NCBI GenBank assembly: GCA_903844135.1
Contig: CAIMSN010000017.1
Span: forward strand, 1-40,785
DNA: 40,785 nt
DNA from: an uncultured Rhodospirillales bacterium
GTDB lineage: Bacteria > Pseudomonadota > Alphaproteobacteria > Acetobacterales > Acetobacteraceae
Reading direction: 5' to 3'
Part shown: in pieces, positions 31,131 to 39,451 of the stretch
Numbering within the stretch: position 1 is the stretch's first letter
Layout: each line of letters starts with the position of its first letter
The notes under the pieces: generated by a model
What the model was told of the DNA's origin: nothing
The model's database searches: none
Seen by the model: the letters and a program-made list of their open reading frames with translations, nothing else
Program-made: the position numbers and the translations under genes

Positions 31131-32039
31131 ATGGCGCGGGCGACGAGCGGTCTGGACTGGAGCAACCTGCAATTCTTCCACGAGGTCGCCCGCACCGGCA
31201 CCCTGTCTGCTGCCGCGCGCCGTCTGCGCGCCGACCACAGCACGGTCGGCCGACGCATCGAGGCGCTGGAACGCTCGATGGGGGTCAAATTGTTCGAGCG
31301 CCACGGCCGCGGCTACGACCTGACCCGGCAGGGCGAGCAGCTCCGCGCCGTCGCCGAGGCGATGGAGCGGGAGGCGGCCCGCGCCGCCGACGCCTTCTCC
31401 GGCGGCGTCGGCGGCACCGTGCGCATCAGCACGCTGGAAGGCTTCGGCAACTACTTCCTGGCGCCGCGCATCGGCCGGCTGCTGCGCGACAATCCCGGGC
31501 TGGTGATCGAATGGCTGACCATCCAGCAGATCGTCGCTTTGTCCCGGCGCGAGGCCGACGTGACCATCACATTGCAGCCGCCGCCGTCGGGCCGGTTCGT
31601 GTCGGAGAAGCTCACCGACTACCGGCTGCTGATCTACGGCACCCGGACCTACCTCGATCAGGCGCCCGCACTCCGCACCCCCGCCGACCTCGGCGCGCAC
31701 ACCTTCGCCGGCTACATCGACGATCTCGTCTTCACCCGCGGCCTGGACTATCTCGGCGGCCTCGCCGGCGGCACCGTGCATGCACGTCTGCAGAACTCCA
31801 GCCTCGGCGCGCAGATGGCCGCCACCCGCGCCGGCCTATGCCTTTGCGTGCTGCCGGTGTTCGTCGCCGCGACCTGCCCCGAACTGGTCCCGGTCCTGCC
31901 CGACCACATCGCCCTGACCCGGTCCTACTGGATGAGCGCCCCGGCCGACCAGGCCGACAGCGCGCGGGTGCGGCGGGTGCGGGCCTTCGTGCACGAGGAG
32001 GTGGAGGCGGCGGGTCGGCTGTTCGGCACCGACGGGTAG
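31131..32039 (+). CDS. LysR-family transcriptional regulator
   Basis: The 302-residue product has the N-terminal LysR helix-turn-helix (LQFFHEVARTGTLSAAARRL, then STVGRRIEALERSMGVKLFE) at about 10-60 and a C-terminal substrate-binding domain (VRISTLEGFGNYFLAPRIGR onward) of normal length. It probably activates the divergent alcohol dehydrogenase gene. ATG 31131 has GGAG ten bases upstream. ATG 31110 is an alternative seven codons upstream. Effector unknown. Confidence 0.92.
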   Translation: MARATSGLDWSNLQFFHEVARTGTLSAAARRLRADHSTVGRRIEALERSMGVKLFERHGRGYDLTRQGEQLRAVAEAMEREAARAADAFSGGVGGTVRISTLEGFGNYFLAPRIGRLLRDNPGLVIEWLTIQQIVALSRREADVTITLQPPPSGRFVSEKLTDYRLLIYGTRTYLDQAPALRTPADLGAHTFAGYIDDLVFTRGLDYLGGLAGGTVHARLQNSSLGAQMAATRAGLCLCVLPVFVAATCPELVPVLPDHIALTRSYWMSAPADQADSARVRRVRAFVHEEVEAAGRLFGTDG

Positions 32040-32045
32040 AGCCCG

Positions 32046-32471
32046 TCAGAGAACCAGATCCCACGGGTTCAGCAGCCCCACCCCGGACGCCGCGAAATCC
32101 GCGACGTTCCGGGTCACGACGATCAGGCCATGCACCAGCGCCGTCGCCGCGATCAGCCCGTCCCGGAAGGGGGACGGGTCCGGGACGTGCAGCGCCGCAC
32201 ACCGACGTGCGACCGCCTCATCGACCGGCAGGATCCGTCCGGTGAATGCGGGCAGCACCTGCCCAACCAACCACGCCCGTAGCAGCATGCCCTGCGCCGG
32301 ATCGCGCCGCTCCGTGAGCCTGGTGCCGATCTCCAACTCCAGCACCACGACCACCGACAAGAATAAGTTTTCCGCCGCGACCGTCCCTGCCCACGCTGAG
32401 ACGTTCCGATCCGCCTTGCCTGCCCGCACCTTTCGCAACTCCGACACCACATTGGTGTCGAGCAGGAACAT
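32046..32471 (-). CDS. vapC: VapC-family PIN-domain toxin
   Basis: This is a PIN-domain ribonuclease toxin that typically cleaves tRNA. The 141-residue product shows the acidic active-site residues Asp5 (FLLDTN), Glu45/47 (VLELEIG), Asp104 (FRDGLIAATA) and Asp125 (NVADF). The SELRK and GLIVVTRN motifs are typical of VapC/FitB-type toxins. It starts immediately at the end of the antitoxin gene, with a one-base TGATG overlap, the normal arrangement for a toxin-antitoxin pair. It converges on the LysR gene, 6 bases from its stop. Confidence 0.92.
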   Translation of the reverse strand: MFLLDTNVVSELRKVRAGKADRNVSAWAGTVAAENLFLSVVVVLELEIGTRLTERRDPAQGMLLRAWLVGQVLPAFTGRILPVDEAVARRCAALHVPDPSPFRDGLIAATALVHGLIVVTRNVADFAASGVGLLNPWDLVL

Positions 32472-32728
32472 CAGAAAAACTCCGCAGGCCGCGCCGGTTC
32501 GCGGGAGCTTGGAAATTCGACCTCCACGTCCTCGATCCCGGCCGGCAGCCCCAGCCTGCTGATCAGAGCGTCCCCGCCGCCGGCAAGCCGCCGATAGGCC
32601 TCGATGCTGAGCAGAACATGCGCCGGCCGACCTCGATCGGTGATGAACACCGGGCCCTCGGCGGCCGCCTTCTTGGCCCGCCCGGTATCCTGGTTGAACT
32701 CCCGGCTGGACAGCGTCGTCATGGCCAT
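32471..32728 (-). CDS. vapB: Phd/YefM-type antitoxin
   Basis: This 85-residue protein has the Phd/YefM DNA-binding start TLSSREFNQDTGRAKKAA followed by GPVFITDRGRPAHVLLSIEAYRRL, the classic family block. A C-terminal acidic/proline-rich tail would bind and neutralise the toxin. It lies directly before vapC. Two in-frame ATGs (32728, 32722) could start it. The palindrome at 32756-32771 is the likely autoregulatory operator. Confidence 0.9.
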   Translation of the reverse strand: MAMTTLSSREFNQDTGRAKKAAAEGPVFITDRGRPAHVLLSIEAYRRLAGGGDALISRLGLPAGIEDVEVEFPSSREPARPAEFF

Positions 32729-32755
32729 GGCCGAACCTCTCTCCGGTCGATTGAA

Positions 32756-32771
32756 GTAGAAACGTTACTAC
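32756..32771. promoter_or_regulatory. Palindromic operator upstream of the toxin-antitoxin pair
   Basis: GTAGAAACGTTACTAC is a 16-bp palindrome with a single mismatched pair (positions 5 and 12), 27 bases before the antitoxin start. Phd/YefM-type antitoxins bind such palindromes to repress their own operon. The A/T-richer neighbourhood suits a promoter. Confidence 0.55.
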
Positions 32772-33053
32772 ATCTAAGCGGGACCAGTCCAGTTTCAGGT
32801 GTCACGGGAAAAATTGACCCTTACCGTAGCCCTTGTCTCGCGCCCTGTCGCAACACTGCCACACAGCGCGAGCCGTTCCTGTTGCTCGGTACGGGATGCC
32901 GCGCTCCTCATCGCCGCCAGCGCAGCCGACAGGAGCGAGAAACTGCCTGATCGGCCTTTCGTCATCGTCATCGTCACTGGTCGCAGCCGGCGTTCGTCAT
33001 GCAGTCCCGCCCTGACACTTCCTCGTAGTCTCGTTTCGGTTTCAACTGCCTCG
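32772..33053. other. Gene-free stretch before the methyltransferase
   Basis: About 280 bases separate the antitoxin operator from the methyltransferase start. Together with the antitoxin leader, the gap exceeds 300 bases. Open frames cross it on both strands but none shows a recognisable protein. A minus-strand frame ends around 32800 in VNFSRDT, which has the look of a transposase or mobile-gene tail, but I cannot name it. It may be the scar of an insertion. Confidence 0.4.
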
Positions 33054-33833
33054 ATGGAAGACATCTTGAAGCTCAACCAGCTTGGCTGGGATCGCCGGGT
33101 CGAGGAACAGGATATCTGGACATTGCCGGTTTCCTCGGCGGAGATCGATCGTGCCCGCTTCGGTGACTGGTCCGTCGTCCTGACTCCCAACCGGCCGGTG
33201 CCGCGCGCGTGGTTCGGGGACGTCGGCGAACGCGACATCTTGTGCCTGGCGTCAGGGGGCGGCCAGCAGGCCCCCATCCTCGCCGCGGCCGGGGCGAACG
33301 TCACCGTCTTCGATGCTTCGGCTCGGCAGCTTGCCCAGGACGAGATGGTGGCGAAGCGCGACGGCCTGAACCTCAGGATCATTCAAGGGTTCATGCACGA
33401 TCTTTCCGCATTCGCATCGGCCAGCTTCGATTTGATCTTCCATCCTGCCTCGAACTGCTTCGCCCCGGAGATCGAGCCGGTCTGGCGAGAGTGCCACAGG
33501 GTGCTAAGAGCAGGTGGAGCGCTCCTCGCCGGATTCATGAATCCGGACGTGTATGTTTTCGACCGTGAAGCGGAGGAGCGGGGCGAACTGATCGTCCGTC
33601 ATGAGCTGCCCTTCTCGGAAATCCGGGATTTGCCTGCTGACGAGTTGAACCGCTTGATAGGTCGGGATCACGTCGTCGAGTTCAGCCATTCCCTGGAGGA
33701 CCAGATCGGCGGTCAGCTCAGGGCCGGGTTTATCCTGACCGACCTGTTCGAGGATCGGGACCACGGACTACCGAAGACGGGGCGGTCCAGAGTCATGCCG
33801 ACCTTGTTCGCAACACGAGCGGCCAAACTGTAA
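33054..33833 (+). CDS. Class I SAM-dependent methyltransferase
   Basis: The 259-residue product has the SAM-binding fold: motif I in ILCLASGGGQQAPILAAAG with an acidic residue at the end of the next strand (VTVFDAS), then a FDLIFHPAS motif IV and RVLRAGGALLAGF after it. The substrate is unknown. I chose ATG 33054 (MEDILKLNQLGWDRR) because homology begins there. The open frame extends upstream to 32799 without similarity. Base composition looks less GC-rich than in the neighbouring iol genes, consistent with acquisition together with the toxin-antitoxin pair. Confidence 0.85.
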   Translation: MEDILKLNQLGWDRRVEEQDIWTLPVSSAEIDRARFGDWSVVLTPNRPVPRAWFGDVGERDILCLASGGGQQAPILAAAGANVTVFDASARQLAQDEMVAKRDGLNLRIIQGFMHDLSAFASASFDLIFHPASNCFAPEIEPVWRECHRVLRAGGALLAGFMNPDVYVFDREAEERGELIVRHELPFSEIRDLPADELNRLIGRDHVVEFSHSLEDQIGGQLRAGFILTDLFEDRDHGLPKTGRSRVMPTLFATRAAKL

Positions 33834-33875
33834 CAGGTGCTGCGATGGCTGGGTGACAACCCGCTTCGCGCGCCC

Positions 33876-34667
33876 TCAATACGGCAGATGCGCGTGGTCC
33901 GGATCCATCGTGAACTTCCACGACTTCACAGGCCCGGCCATCACGTTCAGGTAATACAGGTCGAATCCGTGCGGCGCGCCGACCGGGTGGTAGCCTTTCG
34001 GCACCAGCACCACGTCGCGATCGGAGATCGCCATCGTCTCGTCCAGCGTGCCGTCCTTGGTGTAGACGCGCTGGATCGCGAAGCCGGAACCGCGCCTCAG
34101 CCGGTGGTAGTAGGTTTCCTCCAGGTAGGTCTCGTTCGGCACGTCGTCGGTGTCGTGCTTGTGCGGCGGATAGGACGACCAGTGGCCGCCCGGCGTGATC
34201 ACCTCCACCACCAGCAGATTCTCGGCGATGGCGCTGGTGTCGGGCAGGATGTTGCGCACGTGACGCAGGTTGGTGCCCGATCCGCGATCCAGCTCGGCGA
34301 TGTCCGAGGGCGGAATCACCGTCACGGGCTTTCCGCCCTTCGCCGGCGCCGAACACACTGCCAGCTCGACCGCGCCGACCCCGGTCACCGACACCGGCGT
34401 GTGCGGCGGCACATAGACCGACCATGGCAGGCCGTCGAATGGGCTGGTGCGCGCGCCGAGGGTGCCGCACTCGGTATCGCCGGCGACGATCGATGCGCGC
34501 CCCGCCACCAGCACCAGGCAGTATTCGGTGTCCTCGCCATACAGGCTCAGCGTCTGTCCGTCGGCGAGGTCGTGCACCGCGAACCCGACATGCGACCAGC
34601 CGGCGTTCTTCGGCGTCACGTCATGGATCTTGCTGCCCTTGAGTTTGTGCCGCAGCAGATGGCTCAT
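33876..34667 (-). CDS. iolB: 5-Deoxy-glucuronate isomerase
   Basis: IolB isomerises 5-deoxy-D-glucuronate to 5-dehydro-2-deoxy-D-gluconate. The 263-residue cupin has the metal-binding stretch SSYPPHKHDTDD and the later ETYYHRLRRGSG, GYHPVGAPHGFDLYYLNVMAG and final MDPDHAHLPY motifs, all typical. The ATG at 34667 overlaps the iolE stop by 4 bases (34664-34667), so iolE and iolB are coupled. It is the last gene of the iolC-D-E-B block before the methyltransferase and toxin-antitoxin region. Confidence 0.95.
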   Translation of the reverse strand: MSHLLRHKLKGSKIHDVTPKNAGWSHVGFAVHDLADGQTLSLYGEDTEYCLVLVAGRASIVAGDTECGTLGARTSPFDGLPWSVYVPPHTPVSVTGVGAVELAVCSAPAKGGKPVTVIPPSDIAELDRGSGTNLRHVRNILPDTSAIAENLLVVEVITPGGHWSSYPPHKHDTDDVPNETYLEETYYHRLRRGSGFAIQRVYTKDGTLDETMAISDRDVVLVPKGYHPVGAPHGFDLYYLNVMAGPVKSWKFTMDPDHAHLPY

Positions 34668-35563
34668 CGCGCCCGCTCCCCGACCAGGCCGGCGCGTTCC
34701 AGCACGCCACGCAGCGTCGCGTAGCCGAGCTTGGCGTAGGTCAGCGGATGCGCCTTCGCCGGGTCCTGCTCCGCCTCGACCACCACCCAGCCGGCATAGT
34801 CCGGCAATGCCCGCAACACCGCGTCGAAATCCACCGATCCGTCGCCCGGCACGGTATAGACACCCGCCAGGACGCTGTTCAGGAAGCTCCAATCCTCCGC
34901 GTCGGCTTTTTCCCGGACCTCGGACCTGACATCCTTGGCGTGGACGTGGGCGATGCGGTGGCGATAGCGCTCCGCCAGCCGGGCCGGATCCGCACCGCCC
35001 CAGCTCGCGTGCCCGGTATCCAGCAGCAGGTGCACCGACGGTCCGGTCTCGCTCATCAGCCGGTGGATATCCGCCTCGCTCTGCACCACCGTGCCCATGT
35101 GATGGTGATAGGCGAGCCGCATCCCCTCCTGCGCCATCAGGTCGCCGAGCGCCGTCAGGCGACGCCCGAACAGCGCCCAGCCTGCATCGTCCAGCTCCGG
35201 CCGTCGCGACAGCGGCACCGTGAGCTGCGTATGGATCGCGTTCGACGTCTCCGCCACCACCACCACATCGGCGCCCATCGCCTTGAGCAGGTCCACATGG
35301 GCCCGCGCCGCGGCGAACTCGTCTTCCGCCTCGCGCAGCAGCAGTTCGGCGGAATACCAGCCGGAGACGCACGCCAGCCCGAACGGCGCCAACGCCGCGG
35401 TCAACGCCGCCGCGTCGCGCGGAAACTTGTTGCCGAGTTCCATCCCCTCGAACCCGGCCTGCTTCGCCTCCGCCAGGCACGTCTCCAGCGGCGTCTCGCC
35501 GCCCAGATGCTGCATGTCGTCGTTCGACCAAGCAATCGGATTGGTCCCGATTCTAACGCCCAA
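34664..35563 (-). CDS. iolE: 2-Keto-myo-inositol dehydratase
   Basis: IolE dehydrates 2-keto-myo-inositol to 3D-trihydroxycyclohexane-1,2-dione. The 299-residue xylose-isomerase-like TIM-barrel protein begins VRIGTNPIAWSNDDMQHLGG, the IolE signature. It has AYHHHMGTVVQSE, LLLDTGHASWGG and HVHAKDV metal-binding segments. The start codon is TTG 35563, seven bases after GGGAG. No ATG fits the homology, since the nearest in-frame ATG upstream is 55 codons away and codes for non-conserved sequence. It follows iolD, separated by 70 bases holding a double hairpin, and overlaps iolB. Confidence 0.93.
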   Translation of the reverse strand: MGVRIGTNPIAWSNDDMQHLGGETPLETCLAEAKQAGFEGMELGNKFPRDAAALTAALAPFGLACVSGWYSAELLLREAEDEFAAARAHVDLLKAMGADVVVVAETSNAIHTQLTVPLSRRPELDDAGWALFGRRLTALGDLMAQEGMRLAYHHHMGTVVQSEADIHRLMSETGPSVHLLLDTGHASWGGADPARLAERYRHRIAHVHAKDVRSEVREKADAEDWSFLNSVLAGVYTVPGDGSVDFDAVLRALPDYAGWVVVEAEQDPAKAHPLTYAKLGYATLRGVLERAGLVGERAR

Positions 35564-35587
35564 GGTTCTCTCCCAAAAAACCGGATT

Positions 35588-35630
35588 GCAAAGGCGACCG
35601 CCTTTGCCGGGGCCTGGGGCAGAGCCCCAG
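35588..35630. repeat. Double-hairpin element between iolD and iolE
   Basis: Two hairpins lie in the 70-bp gap: GCAAAGGCG-AC-CGCCTTTGC (35588-35607, 9-bp stem) and CTGGGGC-AGA-GCCCCAG (35614-35630, 7-bp stem). The second is related in sequence to the hairpins at 29818-29858, with CTGGGG arms and a 3-nt loop. As it lies inside a co-oriented gene block it may tune expression of iolE-iolB relative to iolD. Confidence 0.7.
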
Positions 35631-35633
35631 CGC

Positions 35634-37490
35634 TTAGTTCCCCAGCCGCTGCCTGGCCCTAGCCACCACGTAGTCCGCCCGCGCCGAAATGACCGCTTCC
35701 CGCCCCGACACTTCCGGCACCGCCACATCCCACCAATGCCCGCCGATGTCGGTGATCGCCATCGGATCGGTATCGATCAGGATCACGCTGGTCCGGCTGG
35801 CCGCGCGGGCCCGGCCGATCGCCGCCTGCAGCCCGGCCACGTCGGAAACCTTCTCCGCCAGCGCCCCCAGCCCGCGCGCATGCGACACGAAATCGATCTC
35901 CGGGAATGCCGCCATCGCCTGGCTGTCCTGCCAGAGGTTGTTGAACGGAGCGCCGCCGCAGGCCTGCTGCAGCCGGTTGATGCAGCCATAGCCATGATTG
36001 TCGAGCAGGACGACGATCAGCCGCTGCCCGAGCATCACCGACGTCGCGATCTCCGAATTCAGCATCAGGTACGAGCCGTCGCCGACCATCACGATCACCT
36101 CGCGCGACGGATCGGCCATCTTCACGCCCAGCGCGCCGGCCAGCTCGTACCCCATGCAGGAGAAGCCGTACTCCATGTGGTAGCCGCCCGGCCGTCCCGG
36201 CTGCCAGTGCTTCTGCAGCTCCGCCGGCAGGCCGCCGGCGGCGCACACCACCACGTCGCTCGGCAGGGCGGCGCGCTGCACCGCGCCGATCACCTGCGCG
36301 TCAGACGGCAGCGTCGCCTGGTTCGCTCCCGGCGCCGCGGTGTAGCGTCCCGCCTCCTGCAGCCAGGCGCCGCGCGCCGCCTCGGCCTTGCTGGTCCAGC
36401 CGGGCTCCGGCCGCCAGTCGCCGAGCGCCGCGTCGAGCAGCCCCAGGGCGGCCCGCGCATCCGCCACCAGCGGGATCGCCGCATGCTTGCCGGCATCGAA
36501 CGGCTGCACGTTGATCGAGACGATCGTCGCCGCCGGCCCGAACAGCGCCCATGATCCGGTGGTGAAATCCTGCAGCCTGGTGCCGACCGCGATCACCAGG
36601 TCGCAGTCCGACGCCATCGCGTTGGCGGCCGCGGTGCCGCTGACCCCGACCCCGCCCATCGCCATGGAACCGGCCGACGCCAGCGCCGACTTGCCGGCCT
36701 GGGTCTCGCCGGCCGGCACGCCGCGCGACTCGCAGAACGCCGACAGCGCGGCCTCGGCGCCGGAATACAGCACGCCGCCGCCGGCGATCAGCATCGGCCG
36801 ACGCGACGCCCGGATCGCCGCCGCCGCCTGCTCCAGCTCGATCGGATCGGGATGCGGCCGGCGCTGCCGATGCACCCGCTCGTCGAAGAAATGCGCCGGA
36901 TAGTCGAACGCCTCGGCCTGCACGTCCTGGCACAGCGACAGCGTCGCCGGCCCGCATTCGGCCGGATCGGTCAGCACCGCCATCGCCCGCAGGAACGCCG
37001 GCACCAGTTGCTCCGGCCGGGTGATGCGGTCGAAATAGCGCGAGAACGGCCGGAACGCATCGTTGGCGGTGACGGTGCCGTCGCCGAAATCCTCGACCTG
37101 CTGCAGCACCGGATCGGGCATGCGGTTGGCGAACACGTCGGCCGGCAGCAGCAGCAGCGGCAGCCGGTTCACGTGCGCCACCGCCGCCCCGGTGACCATG
37201 TTCAGCGCCCCCGGGCCGATCGAGCTGGTCGCCGCCATCGCCCGCCGCCGCCGCGACGCCTTCGCGAACGCGGTGGCGGCATGCACCATGCCCTGCTCGT
37301 TATGCGCCCGCAGCGTCGGGATCGTGTCGCGCATGCCGTGCAGCGCCTCGCCGAGCCCGGCCACGTTGCCGTGGCCGAAGATCGCCCAGACTCCGGCGAA
37401 ATACGGCACGATCTCGCCGTCGATCTCGGTCTTCTGCGCCGCCATGGCCCGCACCAGCGCCTGGGCCATGGTCAGTCTGATGGTGCTCAC
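35634..37490 (-). CDS. iolD: 3D-(3,5/4)-trihydroxycyclohexane-1,2-dione hydrolase
   Basis: IolD is a thiamine-diphosphate enzyme that hydrolyses the cyclic dione to 5-deoxy-D-glucuronate, opening the inositol ring. The 618-residue product begins with RLTMAQALVRAMAAQKTEID and PYFAGVWAIFGHGNVAGLGE, which are IolD-specific. It has the central domain GTRLQDFTTGSWALF and the thiamine-binding motif VGDGSYLMLNSEIATSVMLG ending in DN. The start is a GTG at 37490 that overlaps the iolC stop (37487-37490). Confidence 0.96.
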   Translation of the reverse strand: MSTIRLTMAQALVRAMAAQKTEIDGEIVPYFAGVWAIFGHGNVAGLGEALHGMRDTIPTLRAHNEQGMVHAATAFAKASRRRRAMAATSSIGPGALNMVTGAAVAHVNRLPLLLLPADVFANRMPDPVLQQVEDFGDGTVTANDAFRPFSRYFDRITRPEQLVPAFLRAMAVLTDPAECGPATLSLCQDVQAEAFDYPAHFFDERVHRQRRPHPDPIELEQAAAAIRASRRPMLIAGGGVLYSGAEAALSAFCESRGVPAGETQAGKSALASAGSMAMGGVGVSGTAAANAMASDCDLVIAVGTRLQDFTTGSWALFGPAATIVSINVQPFDAGKHAAIPLVADARAALGLLDAALGDWRPEPGWTSKAEAARGAWLQEAGRYTAAPGANQATLPSDAQVIGAVQRAALPSDVVVCAAGGLPAELQKHWQPGRPGGYHMEYGFSCMGYELAGALGVKMADPSREVIVMVGDGSYLMLNSEIATSVMLGQRLIVVLLDNHGYGCINRLQQACGGAPFNNLWQDSQAMAAFPEIDFVSHARGLGALAEKVSDVAGLQAAIGRARAASRTSVILIDTDPMAITDIGGHWWDVAVPEVSGREAVISARADYVVARARQRLGN

Positions 37491-39415
37491 GACGCCGTCC
37501 TCCCGCTCGTCCAGGCCGAGACCAGCGACTGGAACCTGGCCGCCATCCGGTCCACCGCCTCGTCGTCGCCGATCCTGCCGGCCATCCAGTCGCGCGCCGG
37601 CTCGATGAAGATGGTGCGCCCGATCGCGAAGCCCTTCACCATCGGGATCTCCGCCACCGCGGCGAACGCCGCCACCAGCTCGGCCTCAGGCGCCTCCAGC
37701 CCCAGCATCACGATGCCGCGGCACAGCGGATCGTTGGCCTCGATCACCTGCGCCGTCCGCCGCCACGCCGCGCCGTCGCGCTGCGGTTCCAGCTTCCACC
37801 AGTCCGGCTTGAGGCCGATCGCATAGAGCCTGGTCAGCACGCGCGCGATGGTGTCTTCCCGCAGCGTCCCGTGCTTGCCGGCGATGATCTCGATCAGCAG
37901 CTCCCGCCCCAGGCGCCGGCAGGCATCCTGCGCCCGTTGCAGTTCGCGCTCCTGGCGCAGGCGCAGCGCCTCGTCGTCGTCCGGATGGTAGAAGCAGAGA
38001 CATTTGATCACCTGCTCGCTCGGCCACTCGACCAGGGCGGCGCCGAGGCTGCCCGGCGCCTGACCGTCGGCGCCGCCCTCGAACTCCAGCGGCCGCGATC
38101 CGGTGCGTTCCACCGGCCGCGCCAGCCACAGCCCGGCATGCGACGCCGCGAACAGCGCCTCGCGCCCATAGCGGCCATCCAGGAACATGCCGAAGCCCGG
38201 ACGCCCCGCCGCGACCGTCGCCGCCGCCCGCACCGCGAGCACCTTGAACGGCGAGATTTTGTCGTACGACGCGCCGACCGAATCCGCGACCGCCTCGAGC
38301 TGCAGGCGGTGATCGCAGGCCAGCGCCATGATCGGCGTCGCCTGCGCCCGGCGCGTGGTCGCCCAGTGCAGATGGTTCAGCGCGGCGTCGTGACGCAGTC
38401 CGCGATGCGCGCTGCCGTGGCTCAGGAAATGCCGCAGCTCGACGAAGGTCGGGATCTCGGTCGAGCACAGCAGGCGCGACACCGCGAACGCACCGCAGGC
38501 ATTGGCATAGGCGCAGCACGTCTCCAGCGGTTCGTCGCGCAGCCAGCCGCGCAGGAAACCGGACAGGAACGCATCGCCGGCGCCCAGCGTGTTGTAGACC
38601 TCGACCGGGAATCCCGGACCCTTGATGCCGTCCTCGATGCTGTCGGGGATGTCTCCGGGAAACACCACGCAGCCCATCGGCCCGCGCTTGGCGACGATGG
38701 TGGCGTGCGGCGATAGCGCCCGGATCGCCCGGATCGTCTGCAGCGTGTCCTCGCTGCCGCCGGCGATATGCAGCTCCTCCTCGGTGCCGACGATCAGGTC
38801 GCAGTCCGGCAGGATCTCGGCCAGCCGGGCGGTGACGGAGTCGGCGCGGATATAGCGGTTCTCGCCGTCGCCATGCCCTGACAGACCCCAGAGATTGGGG
38901 CGGTAATCCACGTCGAAGATTACCCGGCCGCCCTGCGCCCGCACCAGCGCCATCGCCTTGCGCTGCGCCGAAGCGGCCTGCGGGCGGGCGAAATGCGTCC
39001 CGGTCACGACGATCGCGCGGGTGCGGGCGATCAGCGCCGGATCGATGTCGCTCTCGTCCAGCGCCGCGTCGGCGCAGTCGCTGCGGTAGAAGATCAGAGG
39101 GAAACTATGGCTGTCCCTGACCCCCAGGATCGCCAGCGCCGTCAGCCGGTCCGGATCGGTCCGCACCCCGGCGACGTCGACGCCCTCGCGCGTGAGCTGT
39201 TCGCGGATGAAGCGGCCGAAATGCTCGTCGCCGACCCGGGTGATCACTCCGGAGCGCAGCCCGAGCCGCGACGTGCCGATGGCGATGTTGGCCGGGCAGC
39301 CGCCGACCGCCTTGCTGAAGCTGGCCATGTCCTCCAGCCGGGTGCCGATCTGCTGACCGTACAGATCGACCGACGAGCGGCCGATCGTCACCACATCGAG
39401 CATGCTCTCGCTCAT
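37487..39415 (-). CDS. iolC: 5-Dehydro-2-deoxygluconokinase fused to a DUF2090 aldolase-like domain
   Basis: This 642-residue protein has two parts. Residues 1-330 are a PfkB-family sugar kinase (VGGCPANIAIGTSRLGL, VGDEHFGRFI, and NTLGAGDAFLSGF with the catalytic Asp281) that phosphorylates 5-dehydro-2-deoxygluconate. Residues from about 345 are a DUF2090 domain beginning TPIMALACDHRLQLEAVADS, structurally related to class I aldolases, which may cleave the product to dihydroxyacetone phosphate and malonic semialdehyde. This layout is common in alphaproteobacteria and would replace IolJ, which is absent here. AGGAGG lies 5 bases before ATG 39415. It is coupled to iolD by a 4-base overlap. Confidence 0.93.
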   Translation of the reverse strand: MSESMLDVVTIGRSSVDLYGQQIGTRLEDMASFSKAVGGCPANIAIGTSRLGLRSGVITRVGDEHFGRFIREQLTREGVDVAGVRTDPDRLTALAILGVRDSHSFPLIFYRSDCADAALDESDIDPALIARTRAIVVTGTHFARPQAASAQRKAMALVRAQGGRVIFDVDYRPNLWGLSGHGDGENRYIRADSVTARLAEILPDCDLIVGTEEELHIAGGSEDTLQTIRAIRALSPHATIVAKRGPMGCVVFPGDIPDSIEDGIKGPGFPVEVYNTLGAGDAFLSGFLRGWLRDEPLETCCAYANACGAFAVSRLLCSTEIPTFVELRHFLSHGSAHRGLRHDAALNHLHWATTRRAQATPIMALACDHRLQLEAVADSVGASYDKISPFKVLAVRAAATVAAGRPGFGMFLDGRYGREALFAASHAGLWLARPVERTGSRPLEFEGGADGQAPGSLGAALVEWPSEQVIKCLCFYHPDDDEALRLRQERELQRAQDACRRLGRELLIEIIAGKHGTLREDTIARVLTRLYAIGLKPDWWKLEPQRDGAAWRRTAQVIEANDPLCRGIVMLGLEAPEAELVAAFAAVAEIPMVKGFAIGRTIFIEPARDWMAGRIGDDEAVDRMAARFQSLVSAWTSGRTAS

Positions 39416-39451
39416 CGGGGCCTCCTCAAACCGTGCATTGAATTCCAGCCG

